64,000 bases of DNA from Actinoplanes campanulatus (GTDB lineage: Bacteria; Actinomycetota; Actinomycetes; Mycobacteriales; Micromonosporaceae), in the NCBI RefSeq assembly GCF_014647795.1, contig NZ_BMPW01000010.1:124001-188000 (forward strand), given 5' to 3'. The translations under genes were made by a program, and so were the position numbers. This document shows positions 1 through 8,987 of this stretch, piece by piece (position 1 is the stretch's first letter; each line of letters opens with the position of its first letter). The notes beneath the pieces are model-generated. The model saw only the letters and a program-made list of their open reading frames with translations. It made no database searches and was not told the DNA's origin.

Positions 1-851
1 ACCAGATCGCGGTCTTCGCGCTGGTCCGGGCCCTGAACAGCGCCGGCGGCGAGGACAACCCCGGCGCCCTGGCGTTCAACAACGTCTTCCTGCTGATGAT
101 GATGGCGCACGGGATCATCGGCGTCTCGGTGATCACCGCCCTGCTGCCGAAAATGAGCGCGGCCGCCGCCGAGGGCCGGCTCAACGAGGTCGTCGACGAC
201 CTGAGCCGCGGCATCAGGCTGGTGTCCGCGGCCCTGGCCCCGATCGTGGTGGCCTACGCCGTGCTGAGCGGGCCGATTGCCGTCTTCCTCTTTCAGGGCG
301 GGCGCATCACCAACGCGGACGCGCTGGACATGGGCACGGTTCTGACCGTCGCGGCGTTCGCCGTGCTGCCGCTGTCGATCAGCTTCCTCTGCACCAACGT
401 CTTCTACGCGCTGCAGGGCAACAAGACCGCCGCGCTGATCAACCTGCCGGTGGTCGCGGCCCGGATCACCGGGTATTTCGTGCTCGCGGCGATCCTCGAC
501 GCGTCCTTGACCGCGGCCGGGATGACCGCCGCCAACGGCATCTCCTACCTGCTGTCCGCCCTGATCTCGCTGGCCGTCCTGCGGCGCCGGATCGGTCGGC
601 TGAACCTGGGCTCGGTGCTCGTAGCCCTGCTCAAGGTCGCGGTGGCCGCCGGTGTGGCGGCCGGGCTGGCGCTGTTCGTGGTGCAGCTGCTGCCCGGCTC
701 GGGCGAGCCGGACGGCCGGGTCGAGGCGATCGTGCAGATCGCCGTCGGCGGTGCGGTGATCCTGATCGCCTACCTGGGCACGGCTCTGCTGCTGCGTGTT
801 CACGAGGTGAGCCAGGTGGTCGGGATGGTTCGCCGGAAGATCGGTCGCTGA
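1..851 (+). CDS. murJ: MurJ/MviN-family lipid II flippase, 3' part
   Basis: The reading frame is open from the left edge of the window and ends at TGA 849-851, so only the C-terminal 280 or so residues are present. It is rich in hydrophobic helices separated by short charged loops, as in the MOP-superfamily flippases that move lipid II across the cytoplasmic membrane for peptidoglycan synthesis. The fragment contains the segment ITALLPKMSAAAAEGR, typical of MurJ proteins. The protein stops right after the last helix and a basic tail (VGMVRRKIGR). It therefore lacks the C-terminal kinase-like region fused to mycobacterial MviN; a separate gene downstream carries that part. The family call is firm; the 5' end is outside the window. 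Confidence 0.88.
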   Translation, partial: QIAVFALVRALNSAGGEDNPGALAFNNVFLLMMMAHGIIGVSVITALLPKMSAAAAEGRLNEVVDDLSRGIRLVSAALAPIVVAYAVLSGPIAVFLFQGGRITNADALDMGTVLTVAAFAVLPLSISFLCTNVFYALQGNKTAALINLPVVAARITGYFVLAAILDASLTAAGMTAANGISYLLSALISLAVLRRRIGRLNLGSVLVALLKVAVAAGVAAGLALFVVQLLPGSGEPDGRVEAIVQIAVGGAVILIAYLGTALLLRVHEVSQVVGMVRRKIGR

Positions 852-1078
852 TCCCCCGATAAACGTCCTGAACAGGTGATTCTCGACTGATCAGGCACTG
901 AATCAGCCGATTCGTGTCGCCTGGCGCCGATGCCGCGCCGGGGGGACGACCTGCCAGACCATGGCCGAGTACGGGTATGGTCGGTGTCGGCATGTGCGCC
1001 GGATCCTCGTGTCGTTCAGTGCCCGAGCCTGTAGCACCCGAGAAGCACACCGAGGAATGCACCACCGAGGGAGGACTG

Positions 1079-2635
1079 GTGACCCAGGTCGGCGAAGGCC
1101 ACGAGACCGCGGCCGACGGAGCCGGGCCGGTCATGACCTTCGGTGCCCCCGCCGTCGGTGAGATCCTGGCCGAGCGCTACCAGCTGGAACAGCACGTCAA
1201 CAACGACAGTGCGGGCCGGCAGGTCTGGCGCGGCATCGACGTCATCCTGCGCCGGGCGGTCGCCGTCGTGCTCCGGCATCCGGGCGGTGATTCCGCCACC
1301 GAGATGCTCCAGGCCGCCGTCGCGGCGAGCCGGGTGATCCACCCCAACCTGGTCGGCGTCTATGACGCGATCGACGAGCAGCAGCGGGCCTATGTGGTCC
1401 GGGAGTGGGTGGACGGCGAGTCGCTGCGCGATCTGATCGGCGCCGAGGGCCCCCTGGACCCGGCCCGGGCGATCGCCATCGCACACTCGGTGGCCGACGC
1501 GCTCACCGCGGTGCACGCCACCGGCATGGTGCACGGCAATGTGCATCCCGGCAGCACCCTGATCGCTGACGACGGCCGTGTCGTGCTGGCCGACGCGCGG
1601 GCCGACGCGGCCGACAGCGCCGAGGCGGACGTCCGCGCGGTCGGCGGCATTCTGTATTTCGCTCTCACCGGTCACTGGCCGCACGCCGAGGTGGGCCAGT
1701 CCGGCCTTCCGGATGCGAATCGCGACAGTTCCGGCAACCCGGCGGCTCCACGTCAGATCCGGGCCGGTGTCCCGGCGTACCTCGACGATCTGACCATGGA
1801 CCTACTGGACCGTCGCGTCGCCGCCCCGGCGTCCGACGCGCTCACCGCGGAGCTCGGCCGGCTGGACGCCGCCTCCGAGGACGACGAGTTCGAGGACGTC
1901 GGTCCCCTGCGCTTCGTGCAGGGCGGCAGTTCGGGCTCCAGCGAGCCGGTCCGCAGCGCGCCGAAGATCCTGCTCGGGGTCGGTGCCCTGGTGGTCATCG
2001 CGATCATCGGCCTGATCTTCGGCATCAACGCGATCAACGACACCAGCTCCAACGCCGACAGCGGCCAGTCGACGACGGCCGACGGCGGCACGGGGCAGAC
2101 CGACACCCCCGACGTGACGCAGACCCAGGCGCCCGTGCCGAAGCCGATCAAGCTGACCGCCGACATGGTGCGCATCGTCGACCCGCCGCCCGGCGACCGT
2201 GACGACACCGCCGAGGCCAAGCTCACCGTCGACGGCGACCAGGAGACCGCGTGGAAGCTGGCGTGGTATTCGCAGCCCAAGTTCGGTAACAACAAGAAGG
2301 GCATGGGCCTGCTGATCGACCTGGGCGAGGCACGGTCGCTGTCCGAGGTGCAGGTCTTCACGTCGATGCCGGGTGTGGTGATGGACCTGCGGGTCGGCAC
2401 GAGCGACCCGGGTGACAGCTCCACCGGCGACAAGAAGGTGCTCGAGCAGTTCACGTCGCTCAGCGACGCCGAGGGTGGCCCGACCAAGAGCACCGGCACG
2501 AAGCACGTGCTCTCGGTCGCCGACTCGACCCAGAAGTACCAGTACGTCATGGTCTTCCTGAGCGAGCTGCCGCGTAACGAGGACACCCCGGGCTACCAGG
2601 TCAACGTCAACGAGATCGAGCTGTACGGATACTGA
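1079..2635 (+). CDS. Membrane pseudokinase with extracellular C-terminal domain (MviN-partner type)
   Basis: A 518-residue protein. The chosen GTG has GAGGGAGGA just upstream (1067-1075); an in-frame ATG at 1133 is an alternative. Residues about 30-250 have the serine/threonine kinase fold order, but key residues are lost: the VAIK lysine position is Val63, the HRD motif reads His152-Gly-Asn154, and DFG reads Asp172-Ala-Arg. One membrane helix lies at about 295-319. A Thr/Pro-rich stretch and a discoidin-like beta domain of about 165 residues follow, probably outside the cell. In mycobacteria an equivalent pseudokinase plus outer domain is fused to MurJ (MviN) and recruits FhaA. Here it sits directly after murJ as a separate gene, so a role in controlling lipid II export is inferred. 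Confidence 0.8.
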   Translation: MTQVGEGHETAADGAGPVMTFGAPAVGEILAERYQLEQHVNNDSAGRQVWRGIDVILRRAVAVVLRHPGGDSATEMLQAAVAASRVIHPNLVGVYDAIDEQQRAYVVREWVDGESLRDLIGAEGPLDPARAIAIAHSVADALTAVHATGMVHGNVHPGSTLIADDGRVVLADARADAADSAEADVRAVGGILYFALTGHWPHAEVGQSGLPDANRDSSGNPAAPRQIRAGVPAYLDDLTMDLLDRRVAAPASDALTAELGRLDAASEDDEFEDVGPLRFVQGGSSGSSEPVRSAPKILLGVGALVVIAIIGLIFGINAINDTSSNADSGQSTTADGGTGQTDTPDVTQTQAPVPKPIKLTADMVRIVDPPPGDRDDTAEAKLTVDGDQETAWKLAWYSQPKFGNNKKGMGLLIDLGEARSLSEVQVFTSMPGVVMDLRVGTSDPGDSSTGDKKVLEQFTSLSDAEGGPTKSTGTKHVLSVADSTQKYQYVMVFLSELPRNEDTPGYQVNVNEIELYGY

Positions 2636-2672
2636 GACCTCACGGCGTGTCCCCCTGCACTAGATTGCTGAC

Positions 2673-3332
2673 GTGACTTTCCGGGACGGATCAGGTGCGA
2701 CGCCGAGCGACGCCGAGCTGATCCGTGCCCACGTGGCCGGCGACCGGGAGGCGTTCGCCGAGCTGGTCCGCCGCCATCGGGACCGGCTCTGGGCGGTGGC
2801 GCTGCGGACCGTCGGCGACCGCGAGGAGGCCGCCGACGCGGTTCAGGACGCCCTGCTCAACGCGCATCGCAATGCGGCCCGGTTCCGTGGCGAGGCGGCC
2901 GTCACGACGTGGCTGCACCGGATCGTGGTGAACGCCTGCCTCGACCGGATCCGCCGCCGGCAGGCACACCCGACCGTGCCGCTGCCGGAGGGCAACCGTG
3001 ACGACGACCGACCCTCCGCTCCGGAGCCGGCCGCACCCACCCCCGACCAGGACACGGTTCTCGTGGTGCGGGAGGCGCTGGCCGCCCTGCCGGTCGAGCA
3101 GCGGGCCGCGATCGTGCTGGTCGACGTGCAGGGGTACGGCGTGGCCGAGGCGGCGGCGATGCTCGGCGTGGCGGAGGGGACGGTGAAGAGCCGGTGCGCC
3201 CGCGGCCGGGCCAGAATGGCGGTGACCCTGGGATATCTCCGGGGGAACCGGACCGACGGTGGGACCGTCCCATCCAGGTCGGAGTCGGCGAGACCGCTGC
3301 CGACCGGACCGGAACGGAGGGAACCACGGTGA
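2673..3332 (+). CDS. sigM: ECF RNA polymerase sigma factor SigM
   Basis: A 219-residue group IV sigma factor. Region 2 is seen in FAELVRRHRDRLWAVALRTV and DAVQDALLNAHRNAARF; region 4, with its helix-turn-helix, in LPVEQRAAIVLVDVQGYGVA followed by AEAAAMLGVAEGTVKSR. The linker is Pro-rich. Its place between the MurJ/pseudokinase genes and trxB-trxA-cwlM matches mycobacterial sigM. TAGATT (2661-2666) ends six bases before the GTG and there is no Shine-Dalgarno sequence, so the mRNA is probably leaderless. The stop overlaps the GTG of the anti-sigma gene by four bases. Target genes are not visible here; envelope or redox stress is inferred from position. Confidence 0.9.
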   Translation: MTFRDGSGATPSDAELIRAHVAGDREAFAELVRRHRDRLWAVALRTVGDREEAADAVQDALLNAHRNAARFRGEAAVTTWLHRIVVNACLDRIRRRQAHPTVPLPEGNRDDDRPSAPEPAAPTPDQDTVLVVREALAALPVEQRAAIVLVDVQGYGVAEAAAMLGVAEGTVKSRCARGRARMAVTLGYLRGNRTDGGTVPSRSESARPLPTGPERREPR

Positions 3333-4183
3333 CGGGCGCCGAGTTCGACGGGGTCGACCTCGACCTTCTCGCCGACTATGTCGGTGGCGCCCTGGACGGC
3401 ACCCCGGACCAGGAGCGAGTGGCCACCCTGGTGTCCGGGGACCCGGCCTGGCGCAGGGCTTTCGAGCTGCTGGAACCCGGCATGATCGCGGTCGAGGAGG
3501 CACTGCGGGAGTTCGAGCCCGAGCCGATGCCCGATGATCTGGCGGCCCGCCTGGACGCGATGTTCCGGGTCCCGGAGGAGATGCCGGGGGCTGCGGCCGC
3601 CGTACCCGCGAAGGTTGTTGATCTTGATGGGGTGCGGCGTGCGCGGGCACGACGGTGGGCCGCGCCGATCGGAGTGGCGGCCGCCCTGCTCGCGTTCGCC
3701 GGATTCGGCGTGAGCCAACTCTCCGACGTGGGCATGACCGACGACAGCGCGGAAAGCACCGCGGCCGGAAGCGCCGCCGACCAGAGCGCCCCGATGATGG
3801 CCAGCATCCCGGCGGACAACGTGATCTTCAGCGACACCGACTACTCCGCGGGCACGCTGGTCGCGACGAGCGCGAAACGGTCCCAGGCCGGTGTCCTGTC
3901 GGAGAGCTCGGAGCCGGCGGCCGCGGAGCAGGCCAGCGGATTCAGTCCTCTCGCCCGGCTGATCGACCCGGCCGGGCTGATCGGCTGCCTCGATGCCATC
4001 ACGCGGAACAACGGGGCCGGCCAGATCGCGGTGGAGCTGGTGGACTACGCCAGGTTCGACGGGAAACCGGCGATGATCGTCCGGTTCAGCGCGGCCAACG
4101 GCATCTGGGTGTGGGCGGTGGGCCCGGAGTGCGGCGCACCCGGTGCTGGCGCGGACACCGTCGTGCAACTCCCGGTACGCTGA
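3329..4183 (+). CDS. Anti-sigma factor for SigM, single-pass membrane protein
   Basis: A 284-residue protein whose GTG overlaps the sigM stop (GTGA), with GGAGGG upstream, indicating coupled translation. Residues 1-100 are acidic and probably bind the sigma factor. One transmembrane helix (about 111-130, PIGVAAALLAFAGFGVSQL) is followed by an extracytoplasmic domain of about 150 residues with two cysteines (in LIGCLDAI and GPECGAP) that could form a disulfide. The zinc-finger HxxxCxxC motif of ZAS anti-sigma factors is absent. The role as SigM inhibitor is inferred from the overlap and topology, as for the gene in the same place in mycobacteria. Confidence 0.75.
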   Translation: MTGAEFDGVDLDLLADYVGGALDGTPDQERVATLVSGDPAWRRAFELLEPGMIAVEEALREFEPEPMPDDLAARLDAMFRVPEEMPGAAAAVPAKVVDLDGVRRARARRWAAPIGVAAALLAFAGFGVSQLSDVGMTDDSAESTAAGSAADQSAPMMASIPADNVIFSDTDYSAGTLVATSAKRSQAGVLSESSEPAAAEQASGFSPLARLIDPAGLIGCLDAITRNNGAGQIAVELVDYARFDGKPAMIVRFSAANGIWVWAVGPECGAPGAGADTVVQLPVR

Positions 4184-4310
4184 CCGAACCCCCTTCGCGT
4201 GAGGTCCGACACGGGCCCGGCCGGGGAATGGCGAATGCCTAGCATGACGTTTTAGCGTGCAGTGTCGCCGACTGAAACGCGTGCGACGAAAACAGACTGA
4301 GGAGTCGGCA

Positions 4311-5270
4311 GTGGACGAGGTCCGCAATCTGATCATCATCGGTTCCGGACCGTCGGGCTACACCGCGGCGTTGTACGCGGCCCGCGCCAACCTGAACCCC
4401 CTGGTGATCGAGGGTGTGAACTCCGGCGGCGCCCTGATGACCACCACCGAGGTGGAGAACTTCCCGGGTCACCGGGACGGGATCATGGGGCCGGCGCTGA
4501 TGGACAACATGCGCGCCCAGGCGGAAAGGTTCGGCGCCGAGTTCCTGACCGACGACGTCACCCGGGTCGAGCTGACCGACAAGCCGACCGAGGCCGGCAC
4601 CGAGGGCCTCAAGACCGTCTGGGTCGGTGACCAGCAGTTCTTCGCCCGCGCCGTGATCTTGGCGACCGGCTCCGCGTGGCGGCCGATCGGCGTCCCCGGC
4701 GAGCAGGAGCTGCTCGGCCACGGCGTCTCCTCGTGTGCCACCTGTGACGGCTTCTTCTTCCGCGGCCACGACATCGTGGTGGTCGGCGGCGGCGACTCCG
4801 CCATGGAGGAGGCCACCTTCCTCACCCGGTTCGCCGAGACGGTGACCATCGTGCACCGCCGTGACTCGTTCCGGGCCAGCAAGGTCATGCAGAAGCGGGC
4901 GCTGGACAACCCGAAGATCAAGATCGAGTGGAACTCGGTGGTCGAGGAGATCCTCGGCGAGGACGGCAAGGTCACCGGCGTCCGCCTGAAGAACGTGCAG
5001 TCCGGCGAGGCCAAGGTCCTCGACGTCACCGGTGTCTTCGTGGCCATCGGTCACGACCCGCGCAGCGAGCTCTTCAAGGGCCAGATCGAGCTGGACGACG
5101 AGGGCTATGTGAAGGTGCAGTCGCCCAGCACCCGGACCAACGTCCCGGGCGTGTTCGCCGCGGGTGACCTGGTCGACCACACCTACCGGCAGGCCATCAC
5201 CGCCTCCGGCACCGGCTGTGCCGCCGCGCTCGACGCTGAGCGCTTCATCGCTTCATTCGTAGAGCTGTAA
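4311..5270 (+). CDS. trxB: Thioredoxin reductase
   Basis: A 319-residue low-molecular-weight NADPH:thioredoxin reductase. The FAD-binding [10 protein letters not shown] is at the N-terminus, the redox pair is Cys142-Ala-Thr-Cys145, the NADPH-binding [10 protein letters not shown] follows, and the C-terminal FAD motif contains FAAGDLVD. The GTG at 4311 has GAGGAG six bases upstream, which favours it over a longer in-frame start at 4257 with no such site. trxA follows after 16 bases, so the two form a redox operon supplying reduced thioredoxin to cytoplasmic enzymes. Length and motifs are typical. Confidence 0.96.
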   Translation: MDEVRNLIIIGSGPSGYTAALYAARANLNPLVIEGVNSGGALMTTTEVENFPGHRDGIMGPALMDNMRAQAERFGAEFLTDDVTRVELTDKPTEAGTEGLKTVWVGDQQFFARAVILATGSAWRPIGVPGEQELLGHGVSSCATCDGFFFRGHDIVVVGGGDSAMEEATFLTRFAETVTIVHRRDSFRASKVMQKRALDNPKIKIEWNSVVEEILGEDGKVTGVRLKNVQSGEAKVLDVTGVFVAIGHDPRSELFKGQIELDDEGYVKVQSPSTRTNVPGVFAAGDLVDHTYRQAITASGTGCAAALDAERFIASFVEL

Positions 5271-5286
5271 GACCCGGGAGGTCCTC

Positions 5287-5610
5287 GTGGGAGCAACCAA
5301 GGTGGTCACTGACGCCACCTTCGCCGATGATGTGCTGCGTTCCGACAAGCCGGTGCTGGTGGACTTCTGGGCCGAGTGGTGCGTGCCCTGCAAGAAGGTC
5401 GACCCGCTGCTCGCCGAGATCGCCGCCGAGATGGGCGACAAGGTGGAGATCGTCAAGGTGAACATCGACGAGAATCCGCAGACCGCCATGGCGTACCAGG
5501 TCATGTCGGTGCCGACGCTGACCATCTTCAAGGACGGTGAGCGGATCAACTCGGTGGCCGGCGCCAAGCCCAAGAGCTTCCTGGTCAACTTCATCGAGTC
5601 GGCGCTCTGA
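5287..5610 (+). CDS. trxA: Thioredoxin with WCVPC active site
   Basis: A 107-residue thioredoxin-fold protein starting at a GTG preceded by GGGAGG. It keeps the family landmarks: VLVDFWAEWC, the cis-proline region (VMSVPTLTIFKDG) and full length. The active site reads Trp-Cys32-Val33-Pro34-Cys35 instead of the usual Trp-Cys-Gly-Pro-Cys. The X residues between the cysteines tune redox potential, so Val33 may shift it. It lies directly behind trxB, its expected electron donor, and is followed by a GC-rich hairpin. Confidence 0.94.
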   Translation: MGATKVVTDATFADDVLRSDKPVLVDFWAEWCVPCKKVDPLLAEIAAEMGDKVEIVKVNIDENPQTAMAYQVMSVPTLTIFKDGERINSVAGAKPKSFLVNFIESAL

Positions 5611-5624
5611 CGCTTTCGAGCACA

Positions 5625-5655
5625 ACGCCCCGCGCCCGTCCGGGTCGCGGGGCGT
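5625..5655 (+). terminator. Rho-independent-like hairpin after trxA
   Basis: ACGCCCCGCG (5625-5634) pairs perfectly with CGCGGGGCGT (5646-5655) across an 11-base loop that itself contains CCC and GGG. There is no U-tract, as is common for actinobacterial terminators. It ends the trxBA transcript 15 bases after the trxA stop and before cwlM. Confidence 0.75.
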
Positions 5656-5697
5656 ACTCTCCGGAGGGTCGTCCTTTCTCGTCCTAGGGAGTCGTGA

Positions 5698-6849
5698 GTG
5701 CGGTCCATCCGACGCGGAGACACCGGCCCAGCAGTTTCCGAGATTCGGTCGATCCTGGTCGGCCTGGAATTGCTCGACGAGGCTGAACCCGACGTCTTCG
5801 ACGAGGCGCTGGAGACCGCGGTCCGCGCCTTCCAGCAGAACCGTGGTCTCGGCGTCGACGGGATGGTCGGCGACGAGACGTGGGGCGCGCTGGACGCGGC
5901 CCGCTGGCGGCTCGGCTCCCGGACCCTGTTCCACTCGGTGCCCGACGCGCTCGTCGGCGAGGACGTCCGGGCGCTCCAGGAGCGGCTGCTCGAGATGGGG
6001 TACGACACCGGTCGCCCCGACGCCGTCTACGGCGCCCGGACCGCCCGCGCGGTGGCCCAGTTCCAGCGCGAGGTCGGCCTCGTCCAGGACGGCTCCTGTG
6101 GCCCGCAGACCATGAAGGCGCTGCGCCGGCTGGGCCGCAAGGTGGTCGGCGGCCGCCCGCAGTGGCTGCGCGAGGCCGAGGCGTTCCGGCAGTCCGGTCC
6201 CAACCTGGTCGGCAAGACGATCGTCATCGACCCAGGCCACGGCGGTGGCGACGACACCGGCGTCCTGGTGCCGGACGGGCCACTCCGGTGGAACGAGGCC
6301 GACCTGGTGTTCGACCTGGCCTCCCGGCTGGAGGGCCGGCTCTCCGCGGCCGGCATGCGGGTGCACCTGACCCGCGGTCCGTCGCCGGCCGCCCCGATGA
6401 GCGGCGCCGAGCGGGCCGCCCTGGCCAACAGCCTCGGCGCCGACCTGCTGATCTCGCTGCATCTGGATGGGCACACGTCCGACGCGGCCGAGGGTGTGGC
6501 GACCTACCACTACGGCACCGGAAACGGGCTCAGCTCGACCGTGGGCGAGCGGCTCGCGGCCCTGGTGCAGCGAGAGATCGTGGTGCGCACCGGGATGCAC
6601 GACTGCCGGACCCACGCGAAGACCTGGGACCTGCTGCGCCTCACCCGCATGCCGACGGTCCGGGTCGACCTCGGTTACCTGACCTCGCCGAAGGACCGGG
6701 AGCGGCTGATCGACCCGATGTTCCGGGAGCAGATCGTCGAGGCGCTGCTCGCCGCGGTCCAGCGGATGTACTTCCCGGTGGAACGCGACGTGCCGACCGG
6801 GTCGATCGACGTACGCCAGCTTCGTCTGGCCTTGGCCGACAAGGCCTAG
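5698..6849 (+). CDS. cwlM: CwlM-like N-acetylmuramoyl-L-alanine amidase homologue (probable cytoplasmic regulator)
   Basis: 383 residues from a GTG with AGGGAG upstream. Two peptidoglycan-binding type-1 domains (about 1-70 and 80-150) precede an Amidase_3 domain. The zinc ligands look intact: His181 in IDPGHGG, Glu200 in WNEADLVFD, His255 in ISLHLDGH. The position of the catalytic Glu (usual pattern ELGFLS) is Asp324 in VDLGYLTS. There is no signal peptide. In mycobacteria CwlM, at the same locus after trxC, is a cytoplasmic PknB substrate that activates MurA rather than a hydrolase. Lack of export and the Glu-to-Asp change support that role here, by inference. It converges on the next gene with a 4-base gap. 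Confidence 0.88.
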   Translation: MRSIRRGDTGPAVSEIRSILVGLELLDEAEPDVFDEALETAVRAFQQNRGLGVDGMVGDETWGALDAARWRLGSRTLFHSVPDALVGEDVRALQERLLEMGYDTGRPDAVYGARTARAVAQFQREVGLVQDGSCGPQTMKALRRLGRKVVGGRPQWLREAEAFRQSGPNLVGKTIVIDPGHGGGDDTGVLVPDGPLRWNEADLVFDLASRLEGRLSAAGMRVHLTRGPSPAAPMSGAERAALANSLGADLLISLHLDGHTSDAAEGVATYHYGTGNGLSSTVGERLAALVQREIVVRTGMHDCRTHAKTWDLLRLTRMPTVRVDLGYLTSPKDRERLIDPMFREQIVEALLAAVQRMYFPVERDVPTGSIDVRQLRLALADKA

Positions 6850-6853
6850 CCCC

Positions 6854-7510
6854 TTAGTTGTCGGCGGACCTGGTCGCGGTCACCGGCCGGACCGGGCGCA
6901 GCAGCGTCTCCGGGCTCATCGAGCCGAGCAGTTTCTCCAGCGCGTACTCGACGTCGGACTTCCAGGACAGGGCCGTCCGCAACTCCAGCCGCAACCGCGG
7001 GAACCGGGGGTGCGGGCGGACCGTCTTGAAGCCCACCGACAGGAAGAAATCGACCGGGGCCACACACGTCGCGTCGGCCTCGTCCGGTTTGGCGTCACCG
7101 AAGGCCTCCACGGCCTTCACACCGCGCTTGGTGAGGTCACGGGCGACTCCCTGCACCAGCATCCGGCCCAGGCCGCCACCGGCGAAGGCGGGCACCACCT
7201 TGGCCGTGGTGAGCAGAGCGGCGTCGGCGCTCACCGGGGACGTCGGGAAGGCCATCGAGCGGGGCACGTAGGCGGGTGGCGCGTACATGACGAACCCGGC
7301 CGGCATGCCGTCCACATAGGCGAGCTTGCCGCAGGAACCCCACTCCAGGAGCGTCTGGGAGACCCACGCCTCCTTCTCCAGACCGGGATCGCCGGTGGCG
7401 CAGGCCCGCTCCGCGGAGACCGGATCCAGCTCCCAGTAGACGCACTCACGGCACGGCCGGGGCAGGTCCTCGAGCGTGTCGAGGGTGAGATTGACCAGGC
7501 GTCGCGACAT
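6854..7510 (-). CDS. GNAT-family N-acetyltransferase
   Basis: 218 residues from an ATG (complement 7508-7510). The GNAT acetyl-CoA motif A is seen around FAGGGLGRMLVQGVARDL, preceded by beta-strand residues LLTTAKVVPAF; an N-terminal Cys-rich CRECVYWEL segment precedes it. An ortholog-like gene lies between cwlM and parB in mycobacteria, so this is a conserved neighbour of unknown substrate. It converges on cwlM and diverges from the aminotransferase gene. Fold call good; acceptor unknown. Confidence 0.8.
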   Translation of the reverse strand: MSRRLVNLTLDTLEDLPRPCRECVYWELDPVSAERACATGDPGLEKEAWVSQTLLEWGSCGKLAYVDGMPAGFVMYAPPAYVPRSMAFPTSPVSADAALLTTAKVVPAFAGGGLGRMLVQGVARDLTKRGVKAVEAFGDAKPDEADATCVAPVDFFLSVGFKTVRPHPRFPRLRLELRTALSWKSDVEYALEKLLGSMSPETLLRPVRPVTATRSADN

Positions 7511-7665
7511 GGCGGCCCCCTTGCAGCTCGCTCACGGGACAGGACCGGACGCCGCCGCGCCCCCGCCGAATCCTACGTCGGAACCACCATGAACGGGAGC
7601 AGGTCGGGCAAGAGCCAGACCCGACTAGGATCGCTGTCAGTCTCGTTGATGAAGAGGTGATTCGC

Positions 7666-8979
7666 ATGACCGGTACCACCCAGGACGATTACACCGATCG
7701 GTACGCGCGACGCGTCCGCGGAATGACGACGTCCGAAATCCGTGCCCTGTTCGCCACGGCGAGCCGCCCCGAAGTGGTGTCGCTGGCCGGCGGCTCACCC
7801 TACATCGCCGCGCTTCCGCTCGACGCGGTCGGGGAGATGCTCGGCGACCTGGCCTCCCAGCACGGCGCCACCAGCCTCCAGTACAGCATCGGCCAGGGCA
7901 CCGTCGAGCTGCGCGAACGCATCTGCGAGGTGATGACCCTCTCCGGCATCCACAACGCCTCGCCGGACGACGTGGTGGTCACCGTCGGCGGCCAGCAGGC
8001 CCTCGACCTCCTGGCCCGGTTGTTCCTCGACCCGGGCGACGTGGTGCTCGCCGAGGGGCCGACCTACGTCGGCGCACTCGGCGTCTTCCAGGCCGCCCAG
8101 GCACAGGTCCGGCACGTGGCAATGGACGCCGAGGGCCTCATCCCGGAAGCACTCGAGGAGGCCATCGAGGCCACCGCACGGGCCGGCCGCAAAGCCAAGT
8201 TCCTCTACACGATCCCGACCTTCCAGAACCCGGCCGGTGTCACCCTGTCGGAGGACCGACGGGAACGCGTCCTCGACATCTGCGAGCGCGCCGGTCTGCT
8301 GGTGGTGGAGGACGACCCGTACGGAATGCTCGCCTTCGAGGGTGAGGCGCCGCTGCCGTTGCGGGCCCGCCGCCGTGAGGGCGTCTTCTACTGCTCCACC
8401 TTCTCCAAGACGTTCGCGCCCGGCCTGCGCGTCGGCTGGATCCTGGCGCCGCACGCCGTCCGGGAGAAGCTGGTCATGATGAGCGAGGCCAACGTGCTGT
8501 GCCCGAGCGCGTTCGCCCAGGGCGCCGTCACCCAGTACCTGTCCACCATGCCGTGGCGCGAACAGCTCAAGGTGTACCGGGAGATCTACCGCGAACGCCG
8601 GGACGCTCTGCTCGGCGCCCTCGATGACCTGATGCCGGCCGGCACCACGTGGACCCGCCCGACCGGCGGCCTGTTCGTCTGGGCGACCCTGCCCGAGGGC
8701 CTCGACTCCAAGGCGATGATGCCGCGCGCCATCGCCGCGCGGGTCGCCTACGTGCCCGGCACCGGCTTCTACGCCGACGGCACCGGCCGCAACAACATGC
8801 GCCTCAACTTCAGCTTCTCCGCGCCGGACCGGCTCCGGGAGGGCATCCGCCGCCTCTCCGGCGTCATGGAGCAGGAGCTGGCCATGCGCGCCGTCTTCGG
8901 CGGCGGCGCACTGCAACAGAGCCACCAGCGCCGTCGCGGTCCGGCCGCTGCCGACGCTCCCGGCCCCGACTTGGCATGA
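7666..8979 (+). CDS. PLP-dependent aminotransferase, class I/II
   Basis: 437 residues; ATG 7666 with GAAGAGG eight bases upstream (an in-frame GTG at 7657 lies inside that site). Fold type I features are clear: substrate-binding VSLAGGSPYIAALPLD, NPAGVTLS, and the PLP Schiff-base lysine in STFSKTFAPGLRVGWI. The closest general class is the 2-aminoadipate / LysN-like aminotransferases, the same fold as MocR catalytic domains, but no GntR-type DNA-binding domain is present. The C-terminal 40 residues are low-complexity. The stop lies 8 bases before the ATG chosen for the ligase gene, so the two are likely cotranscribed. Substrate not identifiable. Confidence 0.87.
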   Translation: MTGTTQDDYTDRYARRVRGMTTSEIRALFATASRPEVVSLAGGSPYIAALPLDAVGEMLGDLASQHGATSLQYSIGQGTVELRERICEVMTLSGIHNASPDDVVVTVGGQQALDLLARLFLDPGDVVLAEGPTYVGALGVFQAAQAQVRHVAMDAEGLIPEALEEAIEATARAGRKAKFLYTIPTFQNPAGVTLSEDRRERVLDICERAGLLVVEDDPYGMLAFEGEAPLPLRARRREGVFYCSTFSKTFAPGLRVGWILAPHAVREKLVMMSEANVLCPSAFAQGAVTQYLSTMPWREQLKVYREIYRERRDALLGALDDLMPAGTTWTRPTGGLFVWATLPEGLDSKAMMPRAIAARVAYVPGTGFYADGTGRNNMRLNFSFSAPDRLREGIRRLSGVMEQELAMRAVFGGGALQQSHQRRRGPAAADAPGPDLA

Positions 8980-8987
8980 TCTCAACC

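Noticed and set aside
2843-4339. Minus-strand frame of 498 codons opposite sigM and its anti-sigma gene
   Set aside because: No protein-like features; the plus strand has clear ECF and membrane-protein signatures.
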